Of a DNA stretch of 64,000 bases, positions 46,420 through 58,300 are shown piece after piece. This DNA is from Zygnema cylindricum. Taxonomy: Eukaryota > Streptophyta > Zygnematophyceae > Zygnematales > Zygnemataceae. The stretch covers positions 126,001-190,000 of the forward strand of contig JBBHKE010002029.1 in the NCBI GenBank assembly GCA_037447655.1. The letters are read 5' to 3'. The notes beneath the pieces were generated by a model that made no database searches, had not been told where the DNA came from, and worked only from the letters and a program-made list of their open reading frames with translations. Each line of letters opens with the position of its first letter. The stretch's first letter is position 1. A program made the position numbers and the translations under genes.

Positions 46420-49400
46420 ATGGCCCCTCACAAGCGGCGGGCGTCGCGCTCCCCGTCACCATCTTCTTCGGAATGTGATAGGCCTCGATTGGAAATCTCA
46501 GATGAGATCCTTACCCCTCCACAACATCCCTCCCAAACCATCAATGCCCCCCTCCCAACCTTACCCCTACCCGCATGTACCCTTCCCCCCATGACAACCA
46601 ACCTTTGCACAAAGCCATGTGAGGAAGCATGTCCCGATGAGTGTGCGCCCCTCCTAGCTCCTACGAACCCTATTCCATCCCCATCTTCATGCCTAGAGCC
46701 TCCCCTTAATCCTGTTCAGCCTTACCGTCCACCCCATTTTGAGGAGCATTCTCAACCTTCGCATCCGCACTTGCATGTCCACCCGATCGCCCCTATTGTT
46801 ACTCCTCTGACACCTTCACTCACCGAGCCTGCTTTGACTCCCCCATCAAATCATAGTCCTCTTAGGGTGCCGCGCCCTCAGTGTGGGAAGTTGTATGTTG
46901 CGGGGGGGGGGTTTGTCCCGACATTTGAAGTCTTGTCCTCTCACTCCTAAAGGAATTCTACCACCCACTAAAGGCCATCCTCCTCCCTCAAGTGTCCGCC
47001 AACAACCTTCTTCTACTGATTGGAACTATGTTCGACGCTTAGACGTCCTTGGGTGTTACCACCTAGGTTATCCTCAACCTAGGCTCTACACTCGTATTCC
47101 AAACCATCTTCGTGAATCTGTCCAAACGGCTCTTCGACTCCCTTTGACTTTATTGGCCGCTGACATCACCAACGACGCGGCTTGGCATTTACTTTTCTTA
47201 TTCTCACTTTGGGTTCTCGTTTTGCCACCAAGGGGAGGGGCGAGCGGGGCTCGTGATACTAACGCGCGGTGTCAACGATATTTGAGAGGGGATTAGGAGT
47301 CCTTGCAACAAGAGCATACATATCGTGTCATCAGTCTTTCTATGTCCCCCACTCAACTTCGTGCCCTGCTCCCAAGCTCCACGGCTAGGTTGCATCGGGC
47401 GGTTCACCTTTGTCGTTTTGGCAAATATTCTCGGGCAGCTCGTGCTCTCTGACCTTTCCAACCATCTCCGTCTTCCAAGGCGACAGGTGAGGCCTTACGT
47501 TTATTACATCCTCTGGCCCTTGAAGAGATCCTCTTGTTCGTGGAAGTCAATGATCCTCTTCAATCGTTCGACTTGAAGCGGGAAGTATTTACTATAGTTT
47601 TGCTTCGGTCGCCTCATCTTTTTTCGGGGGGGGCATCTGGGATGGTGTATGAACTCCTCAGGGACACCTTTCCTCTAGACATCCCCTCTCAAGGTTTTGA
47701 TCTTCTTTTTAAGGTGGCTTCAGAGGTGGCTGGAGGACACGTTCCTCACAATGTTGTACCCCTTCTCTCTGCGGCTCGCCTTGTGGCTGTTACTAAGCCT
47801 GCTGGGGGAATTCGCCCAATTGCTATCGGTGAGGTGTTGTACCGTTTGGTTGCTCGCTCAATGTGTATTCAACTCCAAGGGGCTTTCCATGACCATTTTT
47901 CACCGCACCAGTTCGGAGTTGCGACAAAAGGGGGTTGTGAGGCGGTTGTTCATGGTCTTCGGGCTGTTTTGGATCTCCATCCGGATTGGGTAGTCCTCCA
48001 GGTAGATGTTGCAAACGCCTTTAACACTGTCAACCGTAATGCTATCTTTCGAGAATTGAGGCATGCTCCATCTCCCATCAGCCACATTTTCCCTTTTGTT
48101 CGTGCATTTTATTCTCGCCCGAGCTCCCTCATCTTTCCTCTTGGCGGTCCCTTTGGTGAGGTTGCCACATTGGAGTCTGCGACTGGCACCCGTCAAGGTG
48201 ATCCTTTGGGGGCCCCCCTTTTTGCTTTAGCTCACCTTCAAGCTTTACGCGACTCTGCTATGACTTTTCCTAATTGTTTATTCCCTTCTATCGCGGATGA
48301 TACTCATATTGTGGGCCCTCGTGACCAAGTTTTATCTGCCTTTTCTCATTTTGCGGAGCAACTTCGTCGGATTGGTTTGTCAGTCAAGCCGTCTAAATGT
48401 GTGGCTTGGTGCCCGCAAGCCTTACCTTCAGACTTCCCTGTTCCTGTGGGTTTTCGTATTGCATCTCCGACCGACGGTATTAAAGCTTTAGGCTCTCCTA
48501 TTGGTGCCCCATCTTTTGTGAACCAAGTTGTCACTGATGCATTGTTGGAGGACCTCTCTCACTCTGATGAACTTCCTAAGCTCTCCGACTCCCAAGTGGC
48601 ATTTCAAATCCTCACTCGTTGCTTTGCTCAACGTCCTCTGTATCTCGCTCGGACGGTACCACCAACAGATCCATTTTTGTCCTCACTAAAAGGGTTCGAC
48701 GATCAACTTTTTAGTGTTCTCCATCACCTTGTTGGGCATGGGATTTTTGATCGCCCAGAGGGTTCATTTGCACGCCGTCAAGCTAGCCTTCCAATTTCCA
48801 ACGGGGGTTTAGGTTTGATTCCAGTGGCTCGAGTTGCTCCAGCGGCTTTTTTGGGTAGTTGGGCTTTGGTGGCGCCTGCCATCGCTTCCCGTTTTATTAC
48901 AAATGATGTTCCCATTCTAGCCCAGGTTGTCCCTAAAGTGGAGGATAATCTTTTTCCGTTTCATCAAGCTCTTCTCTCCGCTCGTGCACTTCTTCCGTCT
49001 GATGCCCGAAACCAAGCGCCACCTTTCCCGTCCCTTATTGCTGACAATAACTACCATGTGCAACAACGCATATCCGAGCAGTTGGCAGTCGCTGAATTTT
49101 ATGATCTATTAAACGCGCTACCTTCCGCTCAGTCGCGTGCTCGTTTGCGTTCTTGTTCTGGGCCGGGAGCCGGTGCGTGGTTACAAGCAACACCCAATTT
49201 TTCGACGCTTCGTATGACGTCTGACCAGTTCACCTCTGCTGTCCGCCTTCGTTTGGGTTTGCCTCACCCTCCGCTTCTTGGGCGCCCCAACTGTATTTGC
49301 AACCAGCCTATTGACTCCGACGGCATCCATTTACTTCGTTGTTCGCGGGGGGGTGAACGTACCGTCGCGCATGATTTGGTTCGTGATGCGGTTGCTGCGA

Positions 49401-49942
49401 TTGGTGTTGAAGCAGGCTACATTGTGAAGCGGGAGGTTTCTCATATCTTACCTCCTCGTCCCCAATCTAGTGGTATCCGAAGCCCTCGGGTTGACTTGGT
49501 TTTCCTTCATGGGACTGGGCGGACTTTGGGTGATGTGGTCCTTACTGATCCGACTGGGACCCACATTTTTTCTCGCGCGGCAGTGCATACAGGTGTGGCG
49601 GCTAGGGACGCAGCGGCTTCCAAGGAGAGGGATTACGCTCACCGAGACCCGGCGGACCAGTTTGTCCCATTTGCCGCAGAGATTTTTGGTTCTTTGGACA
49701 AGTCTTTCGATGATTTTCTTCGCAACTGTGCTAAGAGAGCTTTTGATTCTAGGGGTCCAGGGAGCCCTCCCCCAAGCCTTCTGGTTGCTTTTTATCGGCA
49801 ACGTGTATCGATCGCCCTTCAACGAGCGCAAGCTGCGGCCCTTCTCCGTCGAAGCACGGTGGCGGACGATAGGCGAAGCCTCCCAGACCTTCCTCCACGA
49901 GATCCGGTCCACATCCACGATCTTCGAGGGTGTGGAATTTAG
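46420..49942 (+). pseudogene. Non-LTR retrotransposon ORF with RT and restriction-like endonuclease
   Basis: A single R2-like ORF of about 1170 codons, now broken. It starts MAPHKRRASRSPSP with a long Pro-rich region, then a zinc finger (PQCGKLYVAGGGLSRHLKSC) across a G10 run (46902-46911) that shifts the frame. In-frame stops TAG (47294-47296) and TGA (47450-47452) follow. The intact 3' part (47534-49942) has reverse transcriptase motifs GGIRPIAIGEVLYRLVAR, QVDVANAFNTVNR, GTRQGDPLGAP and SIADDTHIVG. Then come a Cys-His knuckle (CICNQPIDSDGIHLLRC), an endonuclease-like VDLVFLHGTGRTLGDVVLTDP (PD..D type) and a conserved FVPFAAEIFG tail. No apurinic endonuclease domain precedes the RT. This domain order fits the restriction-like-endonuclease LINE group (R2/CRE/Utopia-type), which is uncommon in land plants. 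Clade assignment is tentative. Confidence 0.87.
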
Positions 49943-50169
49943 TTTGCTGGGTTTGTGGGGCATCATATAGAGTGGTTTTTTCCTTTTTTGTCTATTCATC
50001 TTTGGTTTTTTGTTTAGTCTTGCTAGTTAGCCTAGTTGCTTTTGTTTTTGTTTTCATAGCTGCAGGCTCTTGTAGTCTTTAAATGTTCAATTTCTCTTTT
50101 TCATCCCCTTTGTACTTTGATGGTTTTTCCATCGCACATAATGTAATAAAGTACATTACCTTTTGTACT
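49943..50169 (+). other. 3' untranslated region of the non-LTR element
   Basis: T-rich sequence after the stop codon, ending around TGTAATAAAGTACATTACC (50140-50158), where the inverted repeat begins. AATAAA is present. There is no long poly-A tail and no target duplication was found by eye. Confidence 0.5.
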
Positions 50170-50661
50170 CTTTGCAAACGCTTGTCAGATGCCAGCTCAC
50201 TATTTTTAGGGTTTCTGCTTTTTCGCGTGACGAATGAGCGCTTCCACAAATAGTGTGACGAATGGCCGGTAACAAAATAGCGCGACGAAAGCTCGTTACG
50301 GGATCACTTTTGTGATTTCCGTTGAATTTTTGAATGCATATATCATGTGCGAAATTTTTCGATTTCCGTTGGTTTGCCGTCGTGACACGTACATGCATTA
50401 TCCAACGTGTCGCGGCTCAATTTTTCCTGTAAATGGTGATGTACCTCGGAGGTTCATCACCATTTACAGAAACTTTCGAAGCGAATACTTCGCGAAAAAA
50501 CATCCAACGGTCATTGTTACCTCCTAGACCTTTGGAGAATATTGGTAAGATTCTCTGTAATGTTGTTCGCGTATAAAAACAAAATAAGAGGTACTACGTA
50601 GTACGGATATGTCCGGATTTCTGTAAACAACCTCACTTTTCGTCTGATGGAACGCCACCCT
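50170..50661 (-). repeat. Right copy of the ~500-bp inverted repeat
   Basis: The reverse complement begins AGGGTGGCGTTCCATCAGAC and follows the left copy (34832-35345) to GTGAGCTGGCATC. TA follows it (50662-50663). It contains the perfect hairpin at 50427-50469, which is degenerate in the left copy. Confidence 0.72.
50427..50469. repeat. Perfect 15-bp-stem hairpin
   Basis: CTGTAAATGGTGATG (50427-50441) pairs exactly with CATCACCATTTACAG (50455-50469). The stem nearly continues inward (TACCT/AGGTT), leaving a 3-base loop. It lies inside the right inverted repeat. Confidence 0.88.
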
Positions 50662-50715
50662 TAATCATCATCATGACCATCATCATCGACGTCAACATCA
50701 TGATGGAATTTTGAA
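50662..50715 (+). repeat. ATC-rich microsatellite
   Basis: Interrupted ATC/CATCAT repeats directly outside the right inverted repeat. Confidence 0.7.
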
Positions 50716-51839
50716 TCGAGATCTACTCGGATGAAGAGTCAGCAAGAGGCACACTATTATCGGTTCGGAAATCTGGATCAATTTACAAAGTGGAATATGC
50801 CTTTGCGATCCATTGATTCATACAAACTCAACAGCATATCGCTGCCTCAACGGATCTGCATTCAAATGGCTATACGGAGCCCTGAAGATTCGAGAATCTC
50901 ACAAGCCGTTTTGGATTGTACGACAAGTGCCAACATGACGTCATTTGAAACCGATTATGTTATCCTCGTAGATATTACTAATTTACATCTGTTGCGGATC
51001 ACGACCGTACTGGATATGCTTTACATCCGTACTAGACATGCGTTTCAGCTGCGTTTCAGGGTGCCACAGAGGGCAATCGGTATATGCCACGTGGCATAAG
51101 CCAATGCAGAAGTTTCGTACAAAGGACACCTAATATCTACGTGGAGATGGCTGGCACCAGATTGGACATGCCAAATATTGCACGAATACTGGCAGACTGG
51201 GAAGGCAGGTAGAAGCTCCGGAGCTACCCCAGAGCTGACGATAGTAACAGTACAGTACTGTACTGCTTTAGCAACGGAAACTTTGCAGCAAGAGATTCAC
51301 CAATCACGGGTTCGGATACTCCGTATCTTTATTCTGTTTTCGCTATCGGAGTATCGGTGGATACACTCTGCCTGCAGGCGGTCTTCGGTCCTTTGTCCTT
51401 ATGCAACCCCCTCTTTTCCGGCAGTTGATGACTTGATATTTCGACGTCAATCTGATATCCAATGTAGTGTGAAGAACAAGCATTTGAAGGATTTGTACTC
51501 ATGGAACTACAGTGCTGTACTGTACTGTAGCGTCTGAAAACAAATTATGCGTATAGCCAAATTCTAGAGAAATCTGGACCGTTCATGGAAAACGCTCCAG
51601 ATGACGTATCTGCAAAAGTACGCATCAAAACGGCGTACGGATTTATCCGTGAGTCGATAAGGACGTGAAACCGGGCGGACAACTTCCGTTTAGAATCGAT
51701 ACGCTCGACATTTTCCATTATAATACTCACTTCCTCAGTACACAATTGGTCCATAGGCCACTCTGCTGTACTGTAACGTACATTCCAGTGACGTACTTTA
51801 TTGTACTACTTGTGATGTAACAAAATGCCACGGTTTAGT
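50716..51839. other. Intergenic DNA with a candidate MITE
   Basis: No gene is recognised. Two open stretches (50731-51099 and 51178-51537, plus) have no motif. Inside lies a candidate small element (51246-51530). Confidence 0.45.
51246..51530. mobile_element. Candidate MITE with AACAGTACAG-type ends
   Basis: The left end AACAGTACAGTACTGTACTG and the right end CAGTGCTGTACTGTACTGTA are near-perfect reverse complements (about 18 of 20). The left end contains the perfect palindrome CAGTACAGTACTGTACTG (51248-51265). TA dinucleotides sit at both edges, but the exact target duplication is unclear. There is no coding content. Confidence 0.4.
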
Positions 51840-52378
51840 GGCACACAAATAAAAGACTGCAGCGGAGTCAATAATTCCCCGTTTCCTCTTTTGCTCATTT
51901 TTTGCTCTCTCATTTTAAGTCTTCACTCGCCTTTAAAATTTCCTTTAGGAACTGTCTGAACTGCAGTTTTTGATGTTTCATTCGTAGCTTTCTTCAGTTT
52001 TTTTTTTTTTATTAAAATCTTACTAGGCTTTTTTGTCTCAAGTCCTTTAAAAAAAACGAGAAAAAGCTGAAAGCTTTTGAAACTCTTTAAGCTTCTTAGC
52101 TCTTGATTTTTTTTAACTTTTCAATATTCCTTCTGGACAGCCAAACCTCTTAAGTATCATTGAATCATCTGCGTTTATAAATTGACACGTGTCATTGACT
52201 TTTTGTTTAAAGCAGAAGCGTCAGAAAACGATCCTTGCAGAAAGCGTTCCGCTGCAACATTCTCACACGTTAATTTGAAACAAAATCGAAGCAAAACAGT
52301 TCGCACTAAATCAATATCTGTTGTTTTTAGTTTTTGCGGCTAGCTTTCGTTTGTAGTAATTTTGGATGAAAGCGGGTA
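51840..52378 (+). promoter_or_regulatory. Presumed promoter and 5' UTR of the paladin-like gene
   Basis: AAATAAAAG at about 51847 could serve as a TATA-like element. The region to the ATG at 52379 is rich in T and CT runs typical of plant leaders. No other start signal was identified, and a leader intron cannot be excluded. Confidence 0.3.
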
Positions 52379-55300
52379 ATGGATGAAATAAATATCTCCG
52401 TTGTTCTCTCCCGAGAACCAGAGGATGTGATCGTTTCTAGAGGTGGTTCTGTTTTAGGGAAAAAAACCATATTAAAAAGTGATCATTTCCCTGGTTGTCA
52501 GAATAAGCGTCTTGTCCCTCATGTTGAAGGCGCACCAAATTATCGACAGGTAGACTATATTTTTTAATACGTGGGTCAATGCATTTCTTAATATGTGATT
52601 CAATGTATTCTCCAATATGTAATTCAACGCATTCTCTATTTTGTGGTTTACATGTAGTGTGGATAAAGAAGATGGCAATTCGTCAATAAGTATTGTGGCA
52701 ATTTCAACAATTACTGTAGTTATAAATATAACTTTATAATTGTTCGTTACACTGCTTTCACAATGGTAGCAGGTTGGCAGTCTTCCAGTATATAGTGTGG
52801 CAATTCCAACAATAACTGTGGCCACGAATATAGTTTTCTATTTGTAATTCTCTTGTTATGTTTGTTGTTTGCAATGGTTGCAGGTCGGCAGTCTTCCAGT
52901 ATATTAAATTCCGAGAATAAGTGTGGCAATATATATAGTCTTTCTGATTTTTTTATTTTTTTGCTTGTTTTTTGCAATGATTTCAGGTCGGCAGTCTTCC
53001 AGTATATGGTGTCGCAATTCCAACAGTAGAAGGCATTCGTCACGTTCTTGATCTTGTCGGGTGTTCGAAAGCCGGAGGTCGCAGCGTTCTTTGGCACAAC
53101 ATGCGTGAAGAACCTGTATATCCCTTACATTTCCAGAGTATTTTTATGTATTAATAATATACTAGTATTCACTTATTGAGAAGAACCGCCTACTTTTCCA
53201 AAATATTATTATCGAATATTAGTATTTATTAATAATATGCATTAATAACGTGCTAGTATTTACATATTGAGAAGAACCTATAAATCTCTTACCTTTGCTG
53301 AAATTGCCGGAGTATTTCCACATATTGCTCTATTCATAAAGTTTCTACATGTGTTTATTGTTTCTGAAACGAGAAGAACCTGCAATTTCTTACCTTGTTT
53401 AAATTGCCAGAGTATTTTACATGCTGAGAAGAGATTTTAACTCCCTTACCTTGTTAAAATTGCTAGTATTTTCACATATTGTTCTATTCCTAAAGTCTCG
53501 ACGTGCCTTTCTTTTTTATGAAACGAGGGGAACCTGTGAATTCCTTACCTTGTTTGAATTGCCAGAGTATTTGACATGTTTAGACGAGACTGTAAGTCCC
53601 TTACCAGAGTAAAAATGGAAAAATTGGCGGAGTATATTGGCAGTTTTGGCAAAAAATGGCAGAGTATTGGCACAAATTGCTCGCATTTGTATTTGCTGTT
53701 TCTGAACGTTTGTTTGGGTGTATCATACGGTTAAATTTTTTGCCTCATGTATACTGCCCATTGCCATTAGCGTAAAGGAATGTTTAGAATTTTAGCAGAA
53801 TTGGTATCAATGATACTAGTTCCGGGCACAGTGATGTGACCGATTTGAGGCCATTCCTTTTAATAGCGATACGGACCTTTTTTGATGATTTTTGGCCAAA
53901 ATAAGTCACGACCATATCAGGGTTATTAACTCCGACAATGATGGGCAGTTTGGTCTCCTGGGAATGGTAGTAATTCTGAAACCTGTAGTGAACAGAAACT
54001 TTGACATTGTTTTTGTATGTCACGGTTCTACACAGTATAACCGTGTTTTTGTTTATCACGGTTTTCGTATATCACTTGCCAGTCAAGAAAGTGGACTTGC
54101 AGTTTTTACCAATCTATGATGCCTTGGAAAATCTGCAATATTTGTACATTGCACAAATTTGTATTTCAAATTTGTGAACCGATAGCTCTATGACGTCCAT
54201 GTTGTCCGTTTAATCCTTTCTATCGTGGTTACATTGCCAAAATGAAGTTCCAAATGTAGGAGCAAGCTGCTTTGGAAAATTAGATATTCTATACGCTCCT
54301 TTACGTGCGAATGACCTGATTTCCTCTCTCAATTTTAAAGTACCGCTTGAAAGAAGCTTGCTAATTATGTTTAGAGCTTTTTTTCAGGTCATTTATATCA
54401 ATGGCCGGCCCTTTGTTCTGCGAGAGGTGGAACGTCCATTCACAAATTTGGAGTACACGGTATTGTAAAGCACCTGTAACTCTTTGAACTGTTTTTACCA
54501 TATCAGCAATGTCTTTGAAAATCTGGTGTGTTTCATTCATTAGCTCTGTATACGAGGCGTGATAACATTTCTGAAGATTTTTTATAATAGGAAGCTAGAC
54601 AGTATCTTGATAGAATTTTTGAAGGATTACTTTTAGTAGGAAGCTAGACTTTAAGTTGGGAATTGGAAAATAGGAGTCTCTCTATGCGGTGGGAGCAACA
54701 GTCAAACGTTAATTGGAGAATAGGAGTCTCTCTGTGGTGGGAGCAACAATCAAAGAGAAAGAAAACTGTTTGCGGGTTCTTTTGTCCATTTTTAAAATCG
54801 TATTGTTAAGTATTAGGTCTAATGATTTCTTTTTATCTTGTAAGCATGCAAGGCTAGCTAATCACTGTGAAAGAAATTTGGAGGTGACAAGCCTGTTTTT
54901 TTCTTTCTTTTTGTCATCTTTCCAATCACTTGATTTCCTACATCAGTTTTTGTTGTTTGCAAGTTGAGACCTTCGAGTTTTAGAATATTTATGGGTTTGT
55001 TGAAGTTCTACAGGGCATCGACAGAGCACGTGTGGAGCAGATGGAAATGCGTTTGAAAGAGGATGTCCTCCATGAAGCTGCAAGGTGAGCTGTTAGATAC
55101 CACTGATAATTTTTTTCTTTGTTGCATTTTGTCGGTATATTTTTATTTCACGGAAGGTTTGTTTTTTCAGCTTTACTTAATTTTTAGAGATTAATCCAAA
55201 TCTTGTGAAGATCAAGATTGGAAATGCTTCAATAATTGCTTTATTATGTTGTACGGCGCAGGAGTTGTGAAAAGGATTACGTGCTTTTTTTCAACATGAC

Positions 55301-58300
55301 ATTATTTAGAAGATTAGAGTTGCCATCCATCAGTCCGAGATTTCTACATTGTCGCCGCTTTCCCATATGGATAAGTTGACTAAGGTCGAGAGTACACACT
55401 AATTATTTTAATGTGGCAATGTTGCAGATATTCAAACAAGATTATGGTCAGTGATGAGTTACCAGATGGACAGATGGTCGATCAATGGGAGCCAATTGGT
55501 CCAGGCTCGGCGCAAACACCTTTGGAGGTTTGTTTTCCTTTTTTTTTTTTTCTTTCTTTTCAGTTCATAACAAATTCCGCATTGTTTCTAGTGTTTCAAT
55601 GTCAACCGAGCTCTTCTAGTAGTTTTTTGAGCTTGTGGCTGAGCTGTGGTTCATTGCCTCGCATGTGGTTTCAGTCTTTTGTTAAAGAAGCCATATATTC
55701 TATGGCGAAAGAGGTTTAAATGCTTATGATTTTTTCCATCCATTTCATCATTCTGCCAGATGCTGTTGAAAACCAATAAACTTTGGTGAACCTATTTTTT
55801 TTTTGTTGGATTCAACTAATCTGGTCCTTTTCTGGTTTCAGGTCTATGAGAATTTGCAAGCAGAGGGATATAATGTGCGATATGAGCGTGTGCCTGTGAC
55901 GGATGAAAAGTCTCCCAAAGAGCGAGATTTTGATCTTTTGGTAATTTTCCTTCTTGAGGCTGTTATGTTTTTTTTTGCGGCAAATCCATCATGGCAGATT
56001 TGTGGTCTTAGTCAAATCGATCAAGAGCTTGTGAAATAGACGAGCTTAAACAACGTACCGGGTTTATGCCCACATAAAAATATTTCTGGGCAGTTTTTGT
56101 ATGACAGAAATTACCAAGTTTGTCCACGGAAATTTGTTTGGCTTGTATCACATGTTAGTATTCGTGAGCCTGTCAAACAATACTGTTAAATATCAACTTA
56201 CTTGTGAGGCTTTCATCTTCTATAATCCGCAGACTTATATGTTTGTTTTCATGAAGGTCAATGTTGTGATGGTCCTTATTTAGATGGGGTTGGTTGATTT
56301 TCAGGTTCAAAATCTTAGCCAATTGGATACAGGAGCTGCTCAAGTGTTTAATTGTCAAATGGGTAGAGGAAGAACTACTACTGGAATGGTTGTGGCAACA
56401 CTTCTTTATCTCAGACGCACATCTCCAGAAAGTAAGTAAACCTTTGACTGAATTAAGTTTGGTAGGGGAATTACATTTTCAAATGGGTAACAAGGGAAGT
56501 GTGGCATGTAAGTAAATCTGGTGTGACAACAAGTTGTCAATACCAATGAGGCAGTTACAACACAGGAGAAACCAGGTAGCCTTAGATTATTTGAGAGTGC
56601 CTGTCATTAAACCGTTTAGTCTTTTATCTGCTCTCATTTGGTTTACCATTTTATTGCATTTTTATATATGCTCAAAAGTTTCTGTTTTTTTTTACTATCT
56701 AGAGTTGATTTTGGTTTCTGTGATGGTTTTGTGGCAGTGGGAGGGCTCTGGAGAACTAGTTCTGGAATGCTATCATCAAATGAAAAAGAAATGGACGTCG
56801 TAGACAGTGAAGAAGCACTGCGAAGAGGAGAGTATGCTGTCATTCGATCTCTGACAAGAGTTTTGGAGGTGAGTTTTCTGTTCCCTGATGTCCCTAAAGA
56901 TGGTAGATGGAGATAAATAATCTCTTGAACATGTTCATTGTAGGGCCCACTGTTGTCAATATAATATTTTAAAAATGTTGTAAGCAACTTGTTAATAGCA
57001 CTGGCGATCCCTTGTGTATCTATGCTTTTCATTATACCAATTACAGCTGCTTACTACTGAGGTGTTTCCTTTCTGATATGTATACAGGGAGGGACGGAGA
57101 GTAAGCGTCAAGTGGACCTTGTTATTGACCAGTGTTCAGATATGCAGGTAAGTCTGTTTTGTGCTATTTTTTTTTTTCTTTTTTTTCTCAATTCTCTGGA
57201 CATGGTAACGAGATCTATATCTGACAAGCTTGACTTTGTCTTATTTATTCGGTGTTCTTGCTAGCTTGTTGGACCCTTTTTTTTCCGGAAGCATTGTAAG
57301 ATCTTTCTAGCTGTGACTGTGGTACTGGCGCTCCCTGTTTATTAATTTGAATGGGCAACAGCAACAAGAATTTCACCAATGTCATCCATAATCCCTTCCA
57401 CTACATCTCAGTGATTATATTTTTTCATTTTTTGCATGTATTAGAAGCATTTTTTTATTCCTGTTGCCTCCATCTTGATGACTGTCACATATGTAGGAAG
57501 TGGACATTGTCATTGTTGGCATATAGGCAGAGTTCTTACGTTGCCGTCACCGACTCCTGAAAAAATTGTGAACACATTGAGAAAGCGTAGTGAATTTATG
57601 TCATGAAAATGGTTCAAGTTGACAGGCAATGTGGCATATGTAAAGATGACAAGCATCACAATTATTAGTCACTATCACTTTCAGAAGTAGCAATAGATAG
57701 CCAAAAACATTTGCTGAAAAGGCATGTCTCAACGATTGAGGATTTAATAAAAACATAACAAGGACAAAACAGAAATATTGGATGCTCGGTTGTCCTTGTT
57801 TTTGTAGGGTGGTAAGACATTTTTCAATGCATGAAAAGGCCAGAACGTTCTTGTAAACTTCTTCTTCATAAACTTTGGTTTACGAGTGGAGATTATGTTG
57901 GAAGGACGAAATTTTAGGGCAGATTTTTTTTGTGCCTAATCCAATTCAGGTATTTCCAACTGGTACATTCAGGATGTTTGTGATTACTTCAAAATAGTCC
58001 ACTCCTTTAAAGCATAGAGGAGTGCTGTTTTTTGAACATTGGACTCAACCTTTAAGTGAGTCCATGTGTACCGAGATCTGCGTCTTAGAAAACTGGACTG
58101 TAGTTCTGCACACACAAACGGAAGAGCCTTTTTAATTTTGGCCAAAAGTTGTGATGATACAAGAGGAGTAAGTTAAGCAATGATATAATGTTCTATGTTG
58201 TAACAATTTTCTTTTTATGCTTTTATACAGAATTTGCGTGAAGCGATCCTTACTTACCGCAATAGTATCCATCGACAAGCAGACGAAAAAAAGCGACAGG

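Noticed and set aside
49448-49999. 183-codon minus-strand frame
   Set aside because: It is antisense to the endonuclease part of the non-LTR element and has no motif.
50731-51537. Two plus-strand open frames of about 120 codons upstream of the paladin-like gene
   Set aside because: No motif, no plausible splice structure, and one overlaps the candidate MITE.
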